The notes under the pieces were generated by a model, which made no database searches, was not told where the DNA came from, and saw only the letters and a program-made list of their open reading frames with translations. Made by a program: the position numbers and the translations under genes. From NCBI GenBank assembly GCA_013329925.1, contig DUJK01000084.1, positions 1 to 17,908 of the forward strand: a DNA stretch of 17,908 bases, given 5' to 3'. Source of the DNA: Candidatus Poseidoniaceae archaeon (lineage in GTDB: Archaea > Thermoplasmatota > Poseidoniia > Poseidoniales > Poseidoniaceae). Shown here piece by piece: positions 7,414 through 14,567 of the stretch (position 1 is the stretch's first letter; each line of letters starts with the position of its first letter).

Positions 7414-9019
7414 GCCGTCCCCATGCTTTGACACGCTTCACAATCGATACAGTTTGTTCTAGAGAGTACTTACTTGGCTCAATAGCAAATTTTGCTAAAG
7501 TAGGGTCATTAATTAGCGCAACTAATTCTCTGGCTGACATCGCATGGAATTCTTCTCGAGTAAGGCCATTTTGATTTCTAACCTTTGAGAGAAATACCTG
7601 TCTAATCTTCTCCACTTTCGAATAATAAGGATACCTATTTGCATCACCAAAGCCATAGTAAATAATTGAAAAGACATGTCGCCAATTATCAGGGTCTTTC
7701 TTTCTGATTAAGACTGCCTCAAACGAAATGAATAGGATTAGGAATAATACTAACATAGCCAAACCTTCTCCAGTGAAGTATACTAACAAGAAATAAATTG
7801 TGTTGTATGAATCTGCTAATACTGCATTCTGTGGGTGTCTTGATTCATCAAAAATTACCATTGCGTTTTCCGATGGTTCCAAACCATCATCTTGGATGCT
7901 GGTCATCAATGCCTCGGCAATAATATCCAAGGCCCACTTTCTGTTGTCATTCGGTGGAATTTCGGTATCCGTTGGGCCGTATTCACCCTCTGCAAAACCA
8001 GAGTAATCGTATATTGCGTTGATTAAAGGAGAACCATCTGCAACAAAGAAAACCCTACCACCATCATCGGGATTACAGGTGGACTTTGCGCAAGCTTCAA
8101 TGCTTAGGTTGAATCTTCCATATAGGTCTGGGGTTTCTTCACTTTGTACCGCACTTACCACCAGTTTTCCATCGCCATTGACGTCGATACTTGCTTCGTT
8201 ACTGGTTACCGATCGTATTGCAAGTTCAGGAAGAGGATTATTTGAATTTGGAATCAATTCCAATGCAGTAATATTGTTTAGCAGTACTCTATATGTGCCA
8301 TTATATGCGATTTCACCATCAGCCCAATGATGCGAACATACTCCTGAATCTTCCAATGAGACGGCTTGACCATCAGCAATTGCACATGGGTGTGCACTCA
8401 ATGCAGATGATGTATCCGCCCATCTTTCGTGAGTTGAAAGAGAGTCTGTATCTATCTGACTGCCATTCATACTACAAGGAGTGGTTTGTACACACATCCA
8501 TATGTAATTGAAATTAAGTTCAGGAACATAAGTTGTATCAAATAACTGATAGCCGTTGTACCGCACCCCAAAAGCTTCTGCAATAGTGCCAGCAAATCCA
8601 TAATCTTCTAGAATGATTGCTGTTCCGCCATTTTCAACAAAAGTAACAATCGCCTCAACCTCTGAGGGTGAATAACCATCATCAGATGCTATCGTAATAA
8701 ATCCGTCATCATCAAATTGTGGCAGCGATAAAGTATCTCTTTCAACTCCAGCAACAACATAAGTTGTGTTTCGTGGGTCTTCAATATCTGCTAATAGCAG
8801 CGGGCTGCTAACTAGTGATCTAGTCTCAACACCCATATCTTTGATGTCTTGGCGGAATGCCGACATGTCATTCCAATCATCATCATAGGCAGATAATTGA
8901 TTGGTATTTGATAAATTGACAAAATTACTCAAAATCATCAGTAACAAGACAAACATAACTGACCAAAATGCGGCTTGAAGGCCGTATCTTCGATAGTTAA
9001 TTTCTCGCCAGTCAACCAT
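7409..9019 (-). CDS. DUF4350-like membrane-anchored protein with extracytoplasmic domain
   Basis: This 536-residue protein has an N-terminal basic segment, a membrane anchor at about 16-35, a large extracytoplasmic region (about 36-405), a second membrane segment (about 408-437) and a basic cytoplasmic end of about 100 residues. The extracytoplasmic part contains a GATase-like/DUF4350 pattern: strands around YVVAGVERDTLSL and GGTAIILEDYGFAGTIAEAFG at 131-151, and DESRHPQNA at 391-399. Six cysteines (176, 182, 212, 228, 310, 315) all lie on the outside, suggesting disulfides, and DVNGDGK at 279-285 fits a calcium-loop pattern. DUF4350 proteins occur with DUF58 and MoxR and are thought to act in envelope protein maturation. 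The ATG at 9019 has GGTG five bases upstream. It heads the operon, with a 93-base gap to the PRC-barrel gene. The match to DUF4350 is by topology and motif only. Confidence 0.75.
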   Translation of the reverse strand: MVDWREINYRRYGLQAAFWSVMFVLLLMILSNFVNLSNTNQLSAYDDDWNDMSAFRQDIKDMGVETRSLVSSPLLLADIEDPRNTTYVVAGVERDTLSLPQFDDDGFITIASDDGYSPSEVEAIVTFVENGGTAIILEDYGFAGTIAEAFGVRYNGYQLFDTTYVPELNFNYIWMCVQTTPCSMNGSQIDTDSLSTHERWADTSSALSAHPCAIADGQAVSLEDSGVCSHHWADGEIAYNGTYRVLLNNITALELIPNSNNPLPELAIRSVTSNEASIDVNGDGKLVVSAVQSEETPDLYGRFNLSIEACAKSTCNPDDGGRVFFVADGSPLINAIYDYSGFAEGEYGPTDTEIPPNDNRKWALDIIAEALMTSIQDDGLEPSENAMVIFDESRHPQNAVLADSYNTIYFLLVYFTGEGLAMLVLFLILFISFEAVLIRKKDPDNWRHVFSIIYYGFGDANRYPYYSKVEKIRQVFLSKVRNQNGLTREEFHAMSARELVALINDPTLAKFAIEPSKYSLEQTVSIVKRVKAWGRR

Positions 9020-9033
9020 ATCAGCACCTACTA

Positions 9034-9059
9034 GAGCGTAATTCCGACACTACACGCTC
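9034..9059. repeat. Short inverted repeat GAGCGT-N14-ACGCTC before the DUF4350-like gene
   Basis: Perfect 6-base arms at 9034-9039 and 9054-9059 lie 15 to 40 bases upstream of the ATG at 9019. This is a possible operator or leader hairpin. A repeat this short can arise by chance. Confidence 0.25.
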
Positions 9060-9112
9060 GGCGTTTGGTTTAGAATGTTGTCTATTGTTGAGGCAAAAAT
9101 GCTCATTGTCCG

Positions 9113-9352
9113 TTATTTTCGTAAATGTAACCTATTTGAGATTCTTGATACGTCATCAATTGGGATACTTAGCAATCCATTGCGACATTCCCAAGGTAGC
9201 ATCCCGGGGTCCAAATTCGCTTCAAGTTTAACGACAATTTGAGTTACCGAACCGGATGATTTGTCAATCACAAAATCCCGAATTTCCCCGAGCTTTTCAT
9301 TATGCGAATCGACTACATCTCTGCCAAATATTTCATTTGCGAATATAGCCAT
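9113..9352 (-). CDS. PRC-barrel domain protein
   Basis: This 79-residue protein is a single PRC-barrel. The typical pattern is visible as an opening strand (FANEIFGRDVVDSHNEKLGEI), RDFVIDKSSGSVTQIVV and a closing LLSIPIDDVSRISNRLHLR. PRC-barrel proteins are small beta-barrels that bind RNA or protein partners; in archaea, stand-alone copies are common and have been linked to division-ring (CdpB) and RNA-processing roles. It lies 68 bases downstream of the CDC48 ATPase gene on the same strand, and could be co-transcribed or have its own promoter. No ribosome site is visible before the ATG. The conserved proline-glycine rich turn (DPGMLPW) sits between the two halves. Exact function is not decidable. 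Confidence 0.82.
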   Translation of the reverse strand: MAIFANEIFGRDVVDSHNEKLGEIRDFVIDKSSGSVTQIVVKLEANLDPGMLPWECRNGLLSIPIDDVSRISNRLHLRK

Positions 9353-9420
9353 CTGTGATTACCCCGTATGACAAGATGAGTGTTGTTTACTCCTTCAATG
9401 CGTCGGTGACTAAGTTATTC

Positions 9421-11646
9421 TCACATTGTTTCAATGCCGTGAGAGAAGTCTTTCGAGCGCCTGATATTTGACATTCCAGAGGTAAGTCTTGCTTCCATTT
9501 TCTGATAATAATCTAACATTTCTGGGGTTACCGTAGGCCTTACTCTGCCAATTGCTTCTTCGAAGTGGGATTTAGTGACTTTCTTTTTGTTAGCCCTCAT
9601 ACAGATTAGCGCCGCCTCACGGCAAACCGCTTCAATATCTGCCCCGGTAAATCCATCCAATCCTTTTAGGATGTCTTTGAGAGAGAACTTAGACAGTGGC
9701 ATACCCTTGCAGTGTATGTTGAATATCGCCTCTCTAGCGCCTATGTCGGGCGGAGGAACATGTAATACGCGCTCAAATCTACCACTTCTTAGTAAAGCAG
9801 GATCGATCATCTCTGGACGATTAGTAGCTGCCACTACAATAACTCCATCAATTGATTCAACACCATCCATGCTTGCTAAAAGTTGGTTGACTACTCGATT
9901 AGATACATCGCTTCCTTCACTAGAGTTGGAAGAACGCATGTTCGCAATTGATTCAAACTCGTCTAAGAAAATTATCGAGGGCGATGATTGTTTAGCTTTT
10001 TTGAAGATTTCACGGACTGCTCGTTCAGACTCTCCGACCCATTTAGAGATCATTTCTGGGCCTTTGATGCTAATGAAATTAGCCTGGGCTTCGTTAGCGA
10101 TTGCCTTTGCTAGTAGAGTCTTACCCGTACCAGGTGCACCAAACATTACGATTCCTCGGGGTGGCTTTATGCCAAAGTGTTCAAACAACTCAGGTTTAGT
10201 GAGCGGCCATTCCACCGATTCTTTCAGTCTGCTTTTGACTTCCTCTAATCCGCCGATTTCTTCCCAAGTAACTTCAGGAACCTCAACGTATATTTCTCTA
10301 AGTGCAGAAGGTTCGATGTCCTTGATTGCATGTTGGAAATCGCTCATACATACTTCCATCTTTTCTAATACTTCAGGAGGAATTGTCTCTTCCTCTAAGT
10401 CGATTTCTGGTAAGTATCTCCTAAGTGCTTTCATTGCCGCTTCTCTAACTAATGCTGCAAGGTCAGCTCCAACAAACCCGTAAGTATTGTCTAAAATCCA
10501 AGTAATATCAAAATCTTCGGAAATCGGCATTTGTCTTGTGTGTACATCCATAATTTCACTACGGCCGTCTCTATCAGGGACTCCAATCTCAATCTCTCTG
10601 TCAAATCTGCCTGGCCTTCTCAGTGCTGGGTCCAATGCATCACGTCGGTTGGTTGCCCCAATCACCACAACATTGTCACGGCCCTGCATACCATCCATCA
10701 AAGTCAACATTTGTGCTACTACTCTGCGTTCAACTTCTCCGCTAACGTCTTCACGTTTTGGACAAATTGAATCTATTTCGTCAATGAAAATTATCGCTGG
10801 TGCATTATCTGCCGCATCATCGAAAATCTCTCTAAGTTGCTTTTCTGATTCACCGTAATATTTGCTGATGATTTCTGGGCCATTGATGCTCTTAAAGTGA
10901 GCATTGGTTTCGGTAGCAACAGCCTTGGCGATCATCGTCTTACCGGTACCTGGAGGCCCATGAAGCAAAACTCCCTTTGGTGGGTCAATTCCAAGTCTAC
11001 GGAATAACTCTGGATGCTTGAGCGGCAGCTCAATCATTTCTCTAACTTTCAACAATTGTTGGCCTATACCCCCGACATCCTCGTAAGTGATTCCCTCTGA
11101 TTGACCGATGTCATCGTCATCAATTGCTTCGTCTTTGATAACAATATCTGTATCATTGGTTACTTTTACCACTCCTTTTGGGGTTGTCTGTACCACGGCA
11201 AACGGTAGTGCCTCTGCGAAAAGGGTCATTCCCGGAATGAAAATTCTGTCACCTTGTACTACTGGACGGTTTTGTAGACCACGGCGAGCAAAGCCTTCGA
11301 TACCAGGTCCGAACTTTACTTTCTGTTTGTTGGCCATTACTGGAGAGATTACCAGTTTTTTGCACTCTTCAGCATCTACTTTTGAAACGGTGACTTTGTC
11401 TCGAAGACTAACTCCGGCATTTTTCCTTATTATACCGTCAATTCTGATGATTGCCATCTTATTATCCTCTGGTCTGCTACGCCAATATATGGCAGCAGTG
11501 GAACGCTTTTCCCCTTTTATTAGTACAATATCTCCGGGCTTCAAGTCAAGTCCCGAATCTCCTGAGATTCTCGCTCTACCGTGTCCAACATCTGATGGTA
11601 TAGACTTCTCTACCGTTAGTGAGATAGTTTCATTTTGACCTGACAT
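9421..11646 (-). CDS. cdc48: CDC48/VCP (VAT) family double AAA+ ATPase
   Basis: This 741-residue protein is a full-length archaeal CDC48 homologue (VAT type), an ATP-driven hexameric unfoldase that pulls apart tagged or aggregated proteins, often feeding the proteasome. Residues 5-180 are the N domain (double-psi barrel plus four-stranded part). D1 has Walker A GPPGTGKT at 230-237, pore loop SKYYGES at 261-267 and Walker B IIFIDE at 285-290. D2 has Walker A GAPGTGKT at 503-510, pore loop SKWVGES at 534-540 and Walker B IIFLDE at 558-563. Arginine fingers are present in RRPGRFDR (343-350) and RSGRFER (620-626). No clear C-terminal HbYX proteasome-docking motif is seen; the protein ends in GIETM. 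The ATG at 11646 has GGAG eight bases upstream. It is divergent from the aldehyde dehydrogenase gene and upstream of a PRC-barrel gene. Confidence 0.96.
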   Translation of the reverse strand: MSGQNETISLTVEKSIPSDVGHGRARISGDSGLDLKPGDIVLIKGEKRSTAAIYWRSRPEDNKMAIIRIDGIIRKNAGVSLRDKVTVSKVDAEECKKLVISPVMANKQKVKFGPGIEGFARRGLQNRPVVQGDRIFIPGMTLFAEALPFAVVQTTPKGVVKVTNDTDIVIKDEAIDDDDIGQSEGITYEDVGGIGQQLLKVREMIELPLKHPELFRRLGIDPPKGVLLHGPPGTGKTMIAKAVATETNAHFKSINGPEIISKYYGESEKQLREIFDDAADNAPAIIFIDEIDSICPKREDVSGEVERRVVAQMLTLMDGMQGRDNVVVIGATNRRDALDPALRRPGRFDREIEIGVPDRDGRSEIMDVHTRQMPISEDFDITWILDNTYGFVGADLAALVREAAMKALRRYLPEIDLEEETIPPEVLEKMEVCMSDFQHAIKDIEPSALREIYVEVPEVTWEEIGGLEEVKSRLKESVEWPLTKPELFEHFGIKPPRGIVMFGAPGTGKTLLAKAIANEAQANFISIKGPEMISKWVGESERAVREIFKKAKQSSPSIIFLDEFESIANMRSSNSSEGSDVSNRVVNQLLASMDGVESIDGVIVVAATNRPEMIDPALLRSGRFERVLHVPPPDIGAREAIFNIHCKGMPLSKFSLKDILKGLDGFTGADIEAVCREAALICMRANKKKVTKSHFEEAIGRVRPTVTPEMLDYYQKMEARLTSGMSNIRRSKDFSHGIETM

Positions 11647-11805
11647 AATAATCGCTCCAAATCATCGGCTGTGGTTATAGTTTCTATACTCATAGCCCGT
11701 ACTCGAGGTAGTTGTGGGTATTATCTCGGTCTTTTTAAACATATCAAATTAAGAATTATCAATAATGACCATTATCTTCAATAGTCGGGCTTAGGTCGGC
11801 TGACC
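11647..11805. promoter_or_regulatory. Divergent promoter region between cdc48 and aldehyde dehydrogenase
   Basis: The 159-base gap holds two likely promoters. For the plus strand, TTTTTAAAC at 11732-11740 is a good archaeal TATA box, which predicts a start point near 11760 and a leader of about 45 bases. A palindrome ATAATG-AC-CATTAT lies just downstream at 11762-11775. For cdc48, TATAG-TTT-CTATA at 11676-11688 is a symmetric TATA-like element about 30 bases before the start codon region. Assignments are by pattern only. Confidence 0.5.
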
Positions 11806-13434
11806 ATGGTTCATGTTTTAGGAACAGGATTGGAATTTATCGCCCGAGAAAACCCGAATGGAAAACCATCGGTTAGAGGATATAACATCATCAATGGTCA
11901 ATTGACCTCATCAAGTGATGGAGTGACCTTTGAATCAAAAAACCCTGCCTTGCTAGAAGATTGCCTAGGCGAATTTCCGCTATCAACTCGGGAAGATATC
12001 CACTCGGCACTTGCTGCAGCTCATGAAGCATTTACTGGTTGGGCTGCTACTCCAGCACCCACTCGAGGCCAAATAATTGGTAACATGGGACGTTTGCTAA
12101 TGGAATATAAAGACGATCTCGTAGCGCTTGAAACAAGGGAGATTGGTAAAACTTTGAAAGAATCTGGTGGCGAAATACAAGAAGCGATTGATACCTGTTT
12201 GTTTTTCCAATCCGAAGGCCGAAGATTGTATGGCCAGACAGTAAACTCAGAACTGCCAGATAAAGAACTGTTCACTTATCGCAGACCCCTTGGAGTTTGT
12301 GGCATAATCAATGCCAGTAACTTCCCCTCAGCAGTACCATTTTGGAAGATGATTCCCGCTATCATGTGTGGTAATACTTGCGTTTGGAAGAGTCCACAAG
12401 ATGCTCCCCTGCTCTCCTTTGCTCTAGCACGAATTATGCATCAAGCAGGTTTGCCAGATGGCGTAATCAATCTTGTTCATGGTAAAGGTAGCGGTGCTGG
12501 CCAGTATCTAGTTGATGCAGTTGATGAAGGGCTGGTCAACAAAATTTCTTTCACAGGTTCAACCGAGGTTGGGAAAATGATTGGGGAAGTATGCGGTCGA
12601 AATTTAGTTTCTTGTTCTCTAGAATTAGGTGGTAAGAATCCATTGGTTGTAATGCCGTCTGCTAACCTAGACAATGCGGTTGCAGGTGCTTATTGGGGTG
12701 CTTTTGGAACTGCTGGGCAACGATGCACAAGCCTTGGTAATCTCATTGTTCATGAAGGAATTTATGACGAGTTTATGGAGAAATTCATGGCGAAAGTCAA
12801 GTCTACTCGCATTGGCGATTCATCGGTGTACAAAGATGTTCTATACGGCCCAATGCTGTCGGAAAAATATGCAAAGGATTTCATGATTGGCCTTGATATG
12901 GTCAAGTCTTCTGGAGCAACTCAAATTTGGGGCCAAGGAGAAATCACTACAGATAACCAACCGGAAAATTTCATGGGTAATCCAAGCGATGGTGTGTTCA
13001 TGTGGCCGCACGTTTTCACTGATGTTACAGAGGATATGGAATGTTTCCATGAGGAGATATTTGGACCAGCAGTGACTGTAGTCAAGGCCAAAGATTTTGA
13101 TCATGCTCTCCATCTTGCCAATGCTAGCCCATACGGTTTGTCCTCAGCAATTTACACCAATGACCGCCTAGAAGCATATCGTTACAAAACTGGCATTAAG
13201 GCTGGAATGACTGGAATAAATAATTCCACAACTGGTGCAGAGGCTCATTTGCCATTCGGTGGAGTAAAGGGCTCTGGAAATGGCACTAGAGAGTCCGGCA
13301 TTTGGGTTATTGAAGCATATTCTTACTGGCATGCAGTAAATGACGAATTATCTGGAAAATTACAACTTGCACAGATGGATGTCGATGAAATTGAGGCAGT
13401 GGAAGCAGAAGTAGATTGGGCACAACTTGCGTGA
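11806..13434 (+). CDS. NAD(P)-dependent aldehyde dehydrogenase, ALDH7-like
   Basis: This 542-residue enzyme of the ALDH superfamily oxidises an aldehyde to an acid with NAD(P). Key residues are visible: oxyanion asparagine N172 in SNFP, K195 in CVWKSP, the cofactor loop FTGSTEVGK at 249-257, general base E273 in LELGGK, the nucleophile C307 in GTAGQRCT and E417 in EEIFGP. The contexts VGxxGII.A.NFP..V..W, CGN.C.WK and GTAGQRCT...(L).VHE recall ALDH7 (antiquitin or piperideine-6-carboxylate/aminoadipate semialdehyde dehydrogenases). However, LELGGK replaces the ALDH7 LELGGN, so the substrate is open. The protein is slightly longer than the usual 500 residues because of an acidic C-terminal tail (about 508-542). 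The ATG at 11806 lacks a ribosome site, but a TATA box about 70 bases upstream supports it as the first gene. The gene is divergent from cdc48, and the next gene follows after 94 bases. Confidence 0.92.
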   Translation: MVHVLGTGLEFIARENPNGKPSVRGYNIINGQLTSSSDGVTFESKNPALLEDCLGEFPLSTREDIHSALAAAHEAFTGWAATPAPTRGQIIGNMGRLLMEYKDDLVALETREIGKTLKESGGEIQEAIDTCLFFQSEGRRLYGQTVNSELPDKELFTYRRPLGVCGIINASNFPSAVPFWKMIPAIMCGNTCVWKSPQDAPLLSFALARIMHQAGLPDGVINLVHGKGSGAGQYLVDAVDEGLVNKISFTGSTEVGKMIGEVCGRNLVSCSLELGGKNPLVVMPSANLDNAVAGAYWGAFGTAGQRCTSLGNLIVHEGIYDEFMEKFMAKVKSTRIGDSSVYKDVLYGPMLSEKYAKDFMIGLDMVKSSGATQIWGQGEITTDNQPENFMGNPSDGVFMWPHVFTDVTEDMECFHEEIFGPAVTVVKAKDFDHALHLANASPYGLSSAIYTNDRLEAYRYKTGIKAGMTGINNSTTGAEAHLPFGGVKGSGNGTRESGIWVIEAYSYWHAVNDELSGKLQLAQMDVDEIEAVEAEVDWAQLA

Positions 13435-13461
13435 TTTTCTTACACATCTTAGTTGGGTAGA

Positions 13462-13476
13462 ATACTATAGTTGATA
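13462..13476 (+). promoter_or_regulatory. Possible TATA element for phytoene synthase
   Basis: ATACTATAGTTGATA is the only TATA-like stretch in the 94-base gap after the aldehyde dehydrogenase. It would place a start point near 13490-13500 and leave a short leader carrying the GGTGAT ribosome site. Read-through from the upstream gene is equally possible. Confidence 0.25.
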
Positions 13477-13519
13477 TAGCAATAATAATGGCTTGAAATG
13501 TTGGCAATGTGCAATGACT

Positions 13520-13525
13520 GGTGAT
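13520..13525 (+). promoter_or_regulatory. Ribosome binding site GGTGAT supporting a GTG start
   Basis: GGTGAT is followed by TAA and GTG at 13529, the same arrangement as before the DUF58 ATG. The in-frame TAA just before the GTG blocks any extension. The alternative ATG at 13568 has only a weak GAGAT upstream. Confidence 0.6.
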
Positions 13526-13528
13526 TAA

Positions 13529-14536
13529 GTGGTATCGATATTTCAACTCGGACAAGAAAGAGATACTATGGCTGATAAGCTTGCGAATGCTTACTCCTCA
13601 TGTGAAACAATTGCCAGAAATGCATCAAGTTCATTCTTTCGTTCTTTCAGACATTTACCAACTCATAAGCGTCAGGCAGTCAATGCACTTTACGCATTCT
13701 GTCGCCGAGTCGACGATATAGTCGATGGAGATTGGCTGCCAGACCGAGATTTATCCTACCTAGTTGTTCAAGCCAAAGATCGCAGTATCCAATTATCAAC
13801 AGACAAGCAGTCTGAACCGCTAAATCAGGATGCAGATCACTTGTCAAAATTAACCGCTTTACTATGGTTTAGGACCAACTTAGATTCGATTGAAAATAAC
13901 GAGCCGGTCGATGAACCCATTTTCATAGCACTATCTGACGTTATCAAGAAGTTCCCAATAGAATTAGACCACTTGCGAGAATTGATTTTCGGCATGGAAG
14001 ATGACTTGTATGCAGCCAAATACGAAAGGTTCGAAGATTTACGCCAATATTGTTACCGCGTCGCATCAACCGTCGGGCTGTGCTTAGTAGAAATATACGG
14101 GTACAACGACCCAAACGCGAGGCGACATGCTGTTGAGATGGGTATTTATCTCCAGATGGTAAATGTACTACGCGACATTCAAGAAGATCTCAGCAGAAGT
14201 CGTATTTATCTTCCTAGTGAAGAGCTAGCAAAGTTTGGTTTATCCAATGAAGACCTAACTTCGGAAAATCTGCCAACCTCAAAAGGTTGGCAAGAATTTA
14301 TGCGACATTATCTCGACCATGTTATGGCTCATCGAAAAAATGCCGTTGGATTGTTATCGTTACTCGACAAAGATGCTAGATACTCACCATCCGTAATGTG
14401 TGCTGCTTATGATGCAATTCTTGAAGAAGCTATGAAAAGAAATGGTGATGTATTTACTCGAAGACTGACTATGAGTCTATATCGTAAAATTCAATTTGCT
14501 CTCGGTATCATTAGAAAGCCAAGACTGAACTTCTAG
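13529..14536 (+). CDS. crtB: Phytoene/squalene synthase family (probable phytoene synthase)
   Basis: This 335-residue trans-isoprenyl diphosphate synthase joins two prenyl diphosphates head to head; phytoene synthase makes the C40 carotenoid precursor from two geranylgeranyl diphosphates. The first aspartate motif is RRVDDIVD at 59-66 with preceding NALYAFC, and the second is NVLRDIQEDLSRSRIYLP at 212-229. YCYRVASTVGL at 174-184 is also typical of the bacterial/archaeal phytoene branch rather than eukaryotic squalene synthase. Both Asp-rich motifs are intact, so the enzyme should be active. The start is taken as GTG 13529 because of an ideally placed GGTGAT; ATG 13568 would remove 13 residues and gives a more usual N-terminus. 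No desaturase or cyclase is in the window. The gene is convergent with the photolyase operon, 12 bases apart, which fits a light-related setting. Squalene-type activity cannot be excluded by eye. Confidence 0.88.
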   Translation: MVSIFQLGQERDTMADKLANAYSSCETIARNASSSFFRSFRHLPTHKRQAVNALYAFCRRVDDIVDGDWLPDRDLSYLVVQAKDRSIQLSTDKQSEPLNQDADHLSKLTALLWFRTNLDSIENNEPVDEPIFIALSDVIKKFPIELDHLRELIFGMEDDLYAAKYERFEDLRQYCYRVASTVGLCLVEIYGYNDPNARRHAVEMGIYLQMVNVLRDIQEDLSRSRIYLPSEELAKFGLSNEDLTSENLPTSKGWQEFMRHYLDHVMAHRKNAVGLLSLLDKDARYSPSVMCAAYDAILEEAMKRNGDVFTRRLTMSLYRKIQFALGIIRKPRLNF

Positions 14537-14567
14537 TTTGTGACCAAATTATTTCCACAAACCTAGA
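14532..14567. terminator. Hairpin spanning the convergent stop codons (possible two-way terminator)
   Basis: TCTA-GTTTGTG (14532-14542) pairs with CACAAAC-c-TAGA (14556-14567): 11 base pairs with one bulged C and a 13-base loop. It includes the TAG stop of phytoene synthase and the TAA stop of the opposing gene. Archaeal termination mostly uses T-rich runs, which are weak here, so the structure may instead protect 3' ends or limit collision of polymerases. Confidence 0.4.

Noticed and set aside
7405..7434. GTG start at 7434 for the DUF58 protein
   Set aside because: It overlaps the upstream gene by 26 bases and lacks a ribosome site in the register used elsewhere; ATG 7404 has GGTGAT at the right distance.
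9575..10858. Long open frames (302 and 123 residues) on the plus strand opposite cdc48
   Set aside because: They lie fully antisense to a strongly conserved ATPase, are rich in Ser/Ile/Leu with no recognisable domain, and reflect codon bias of the real gene.
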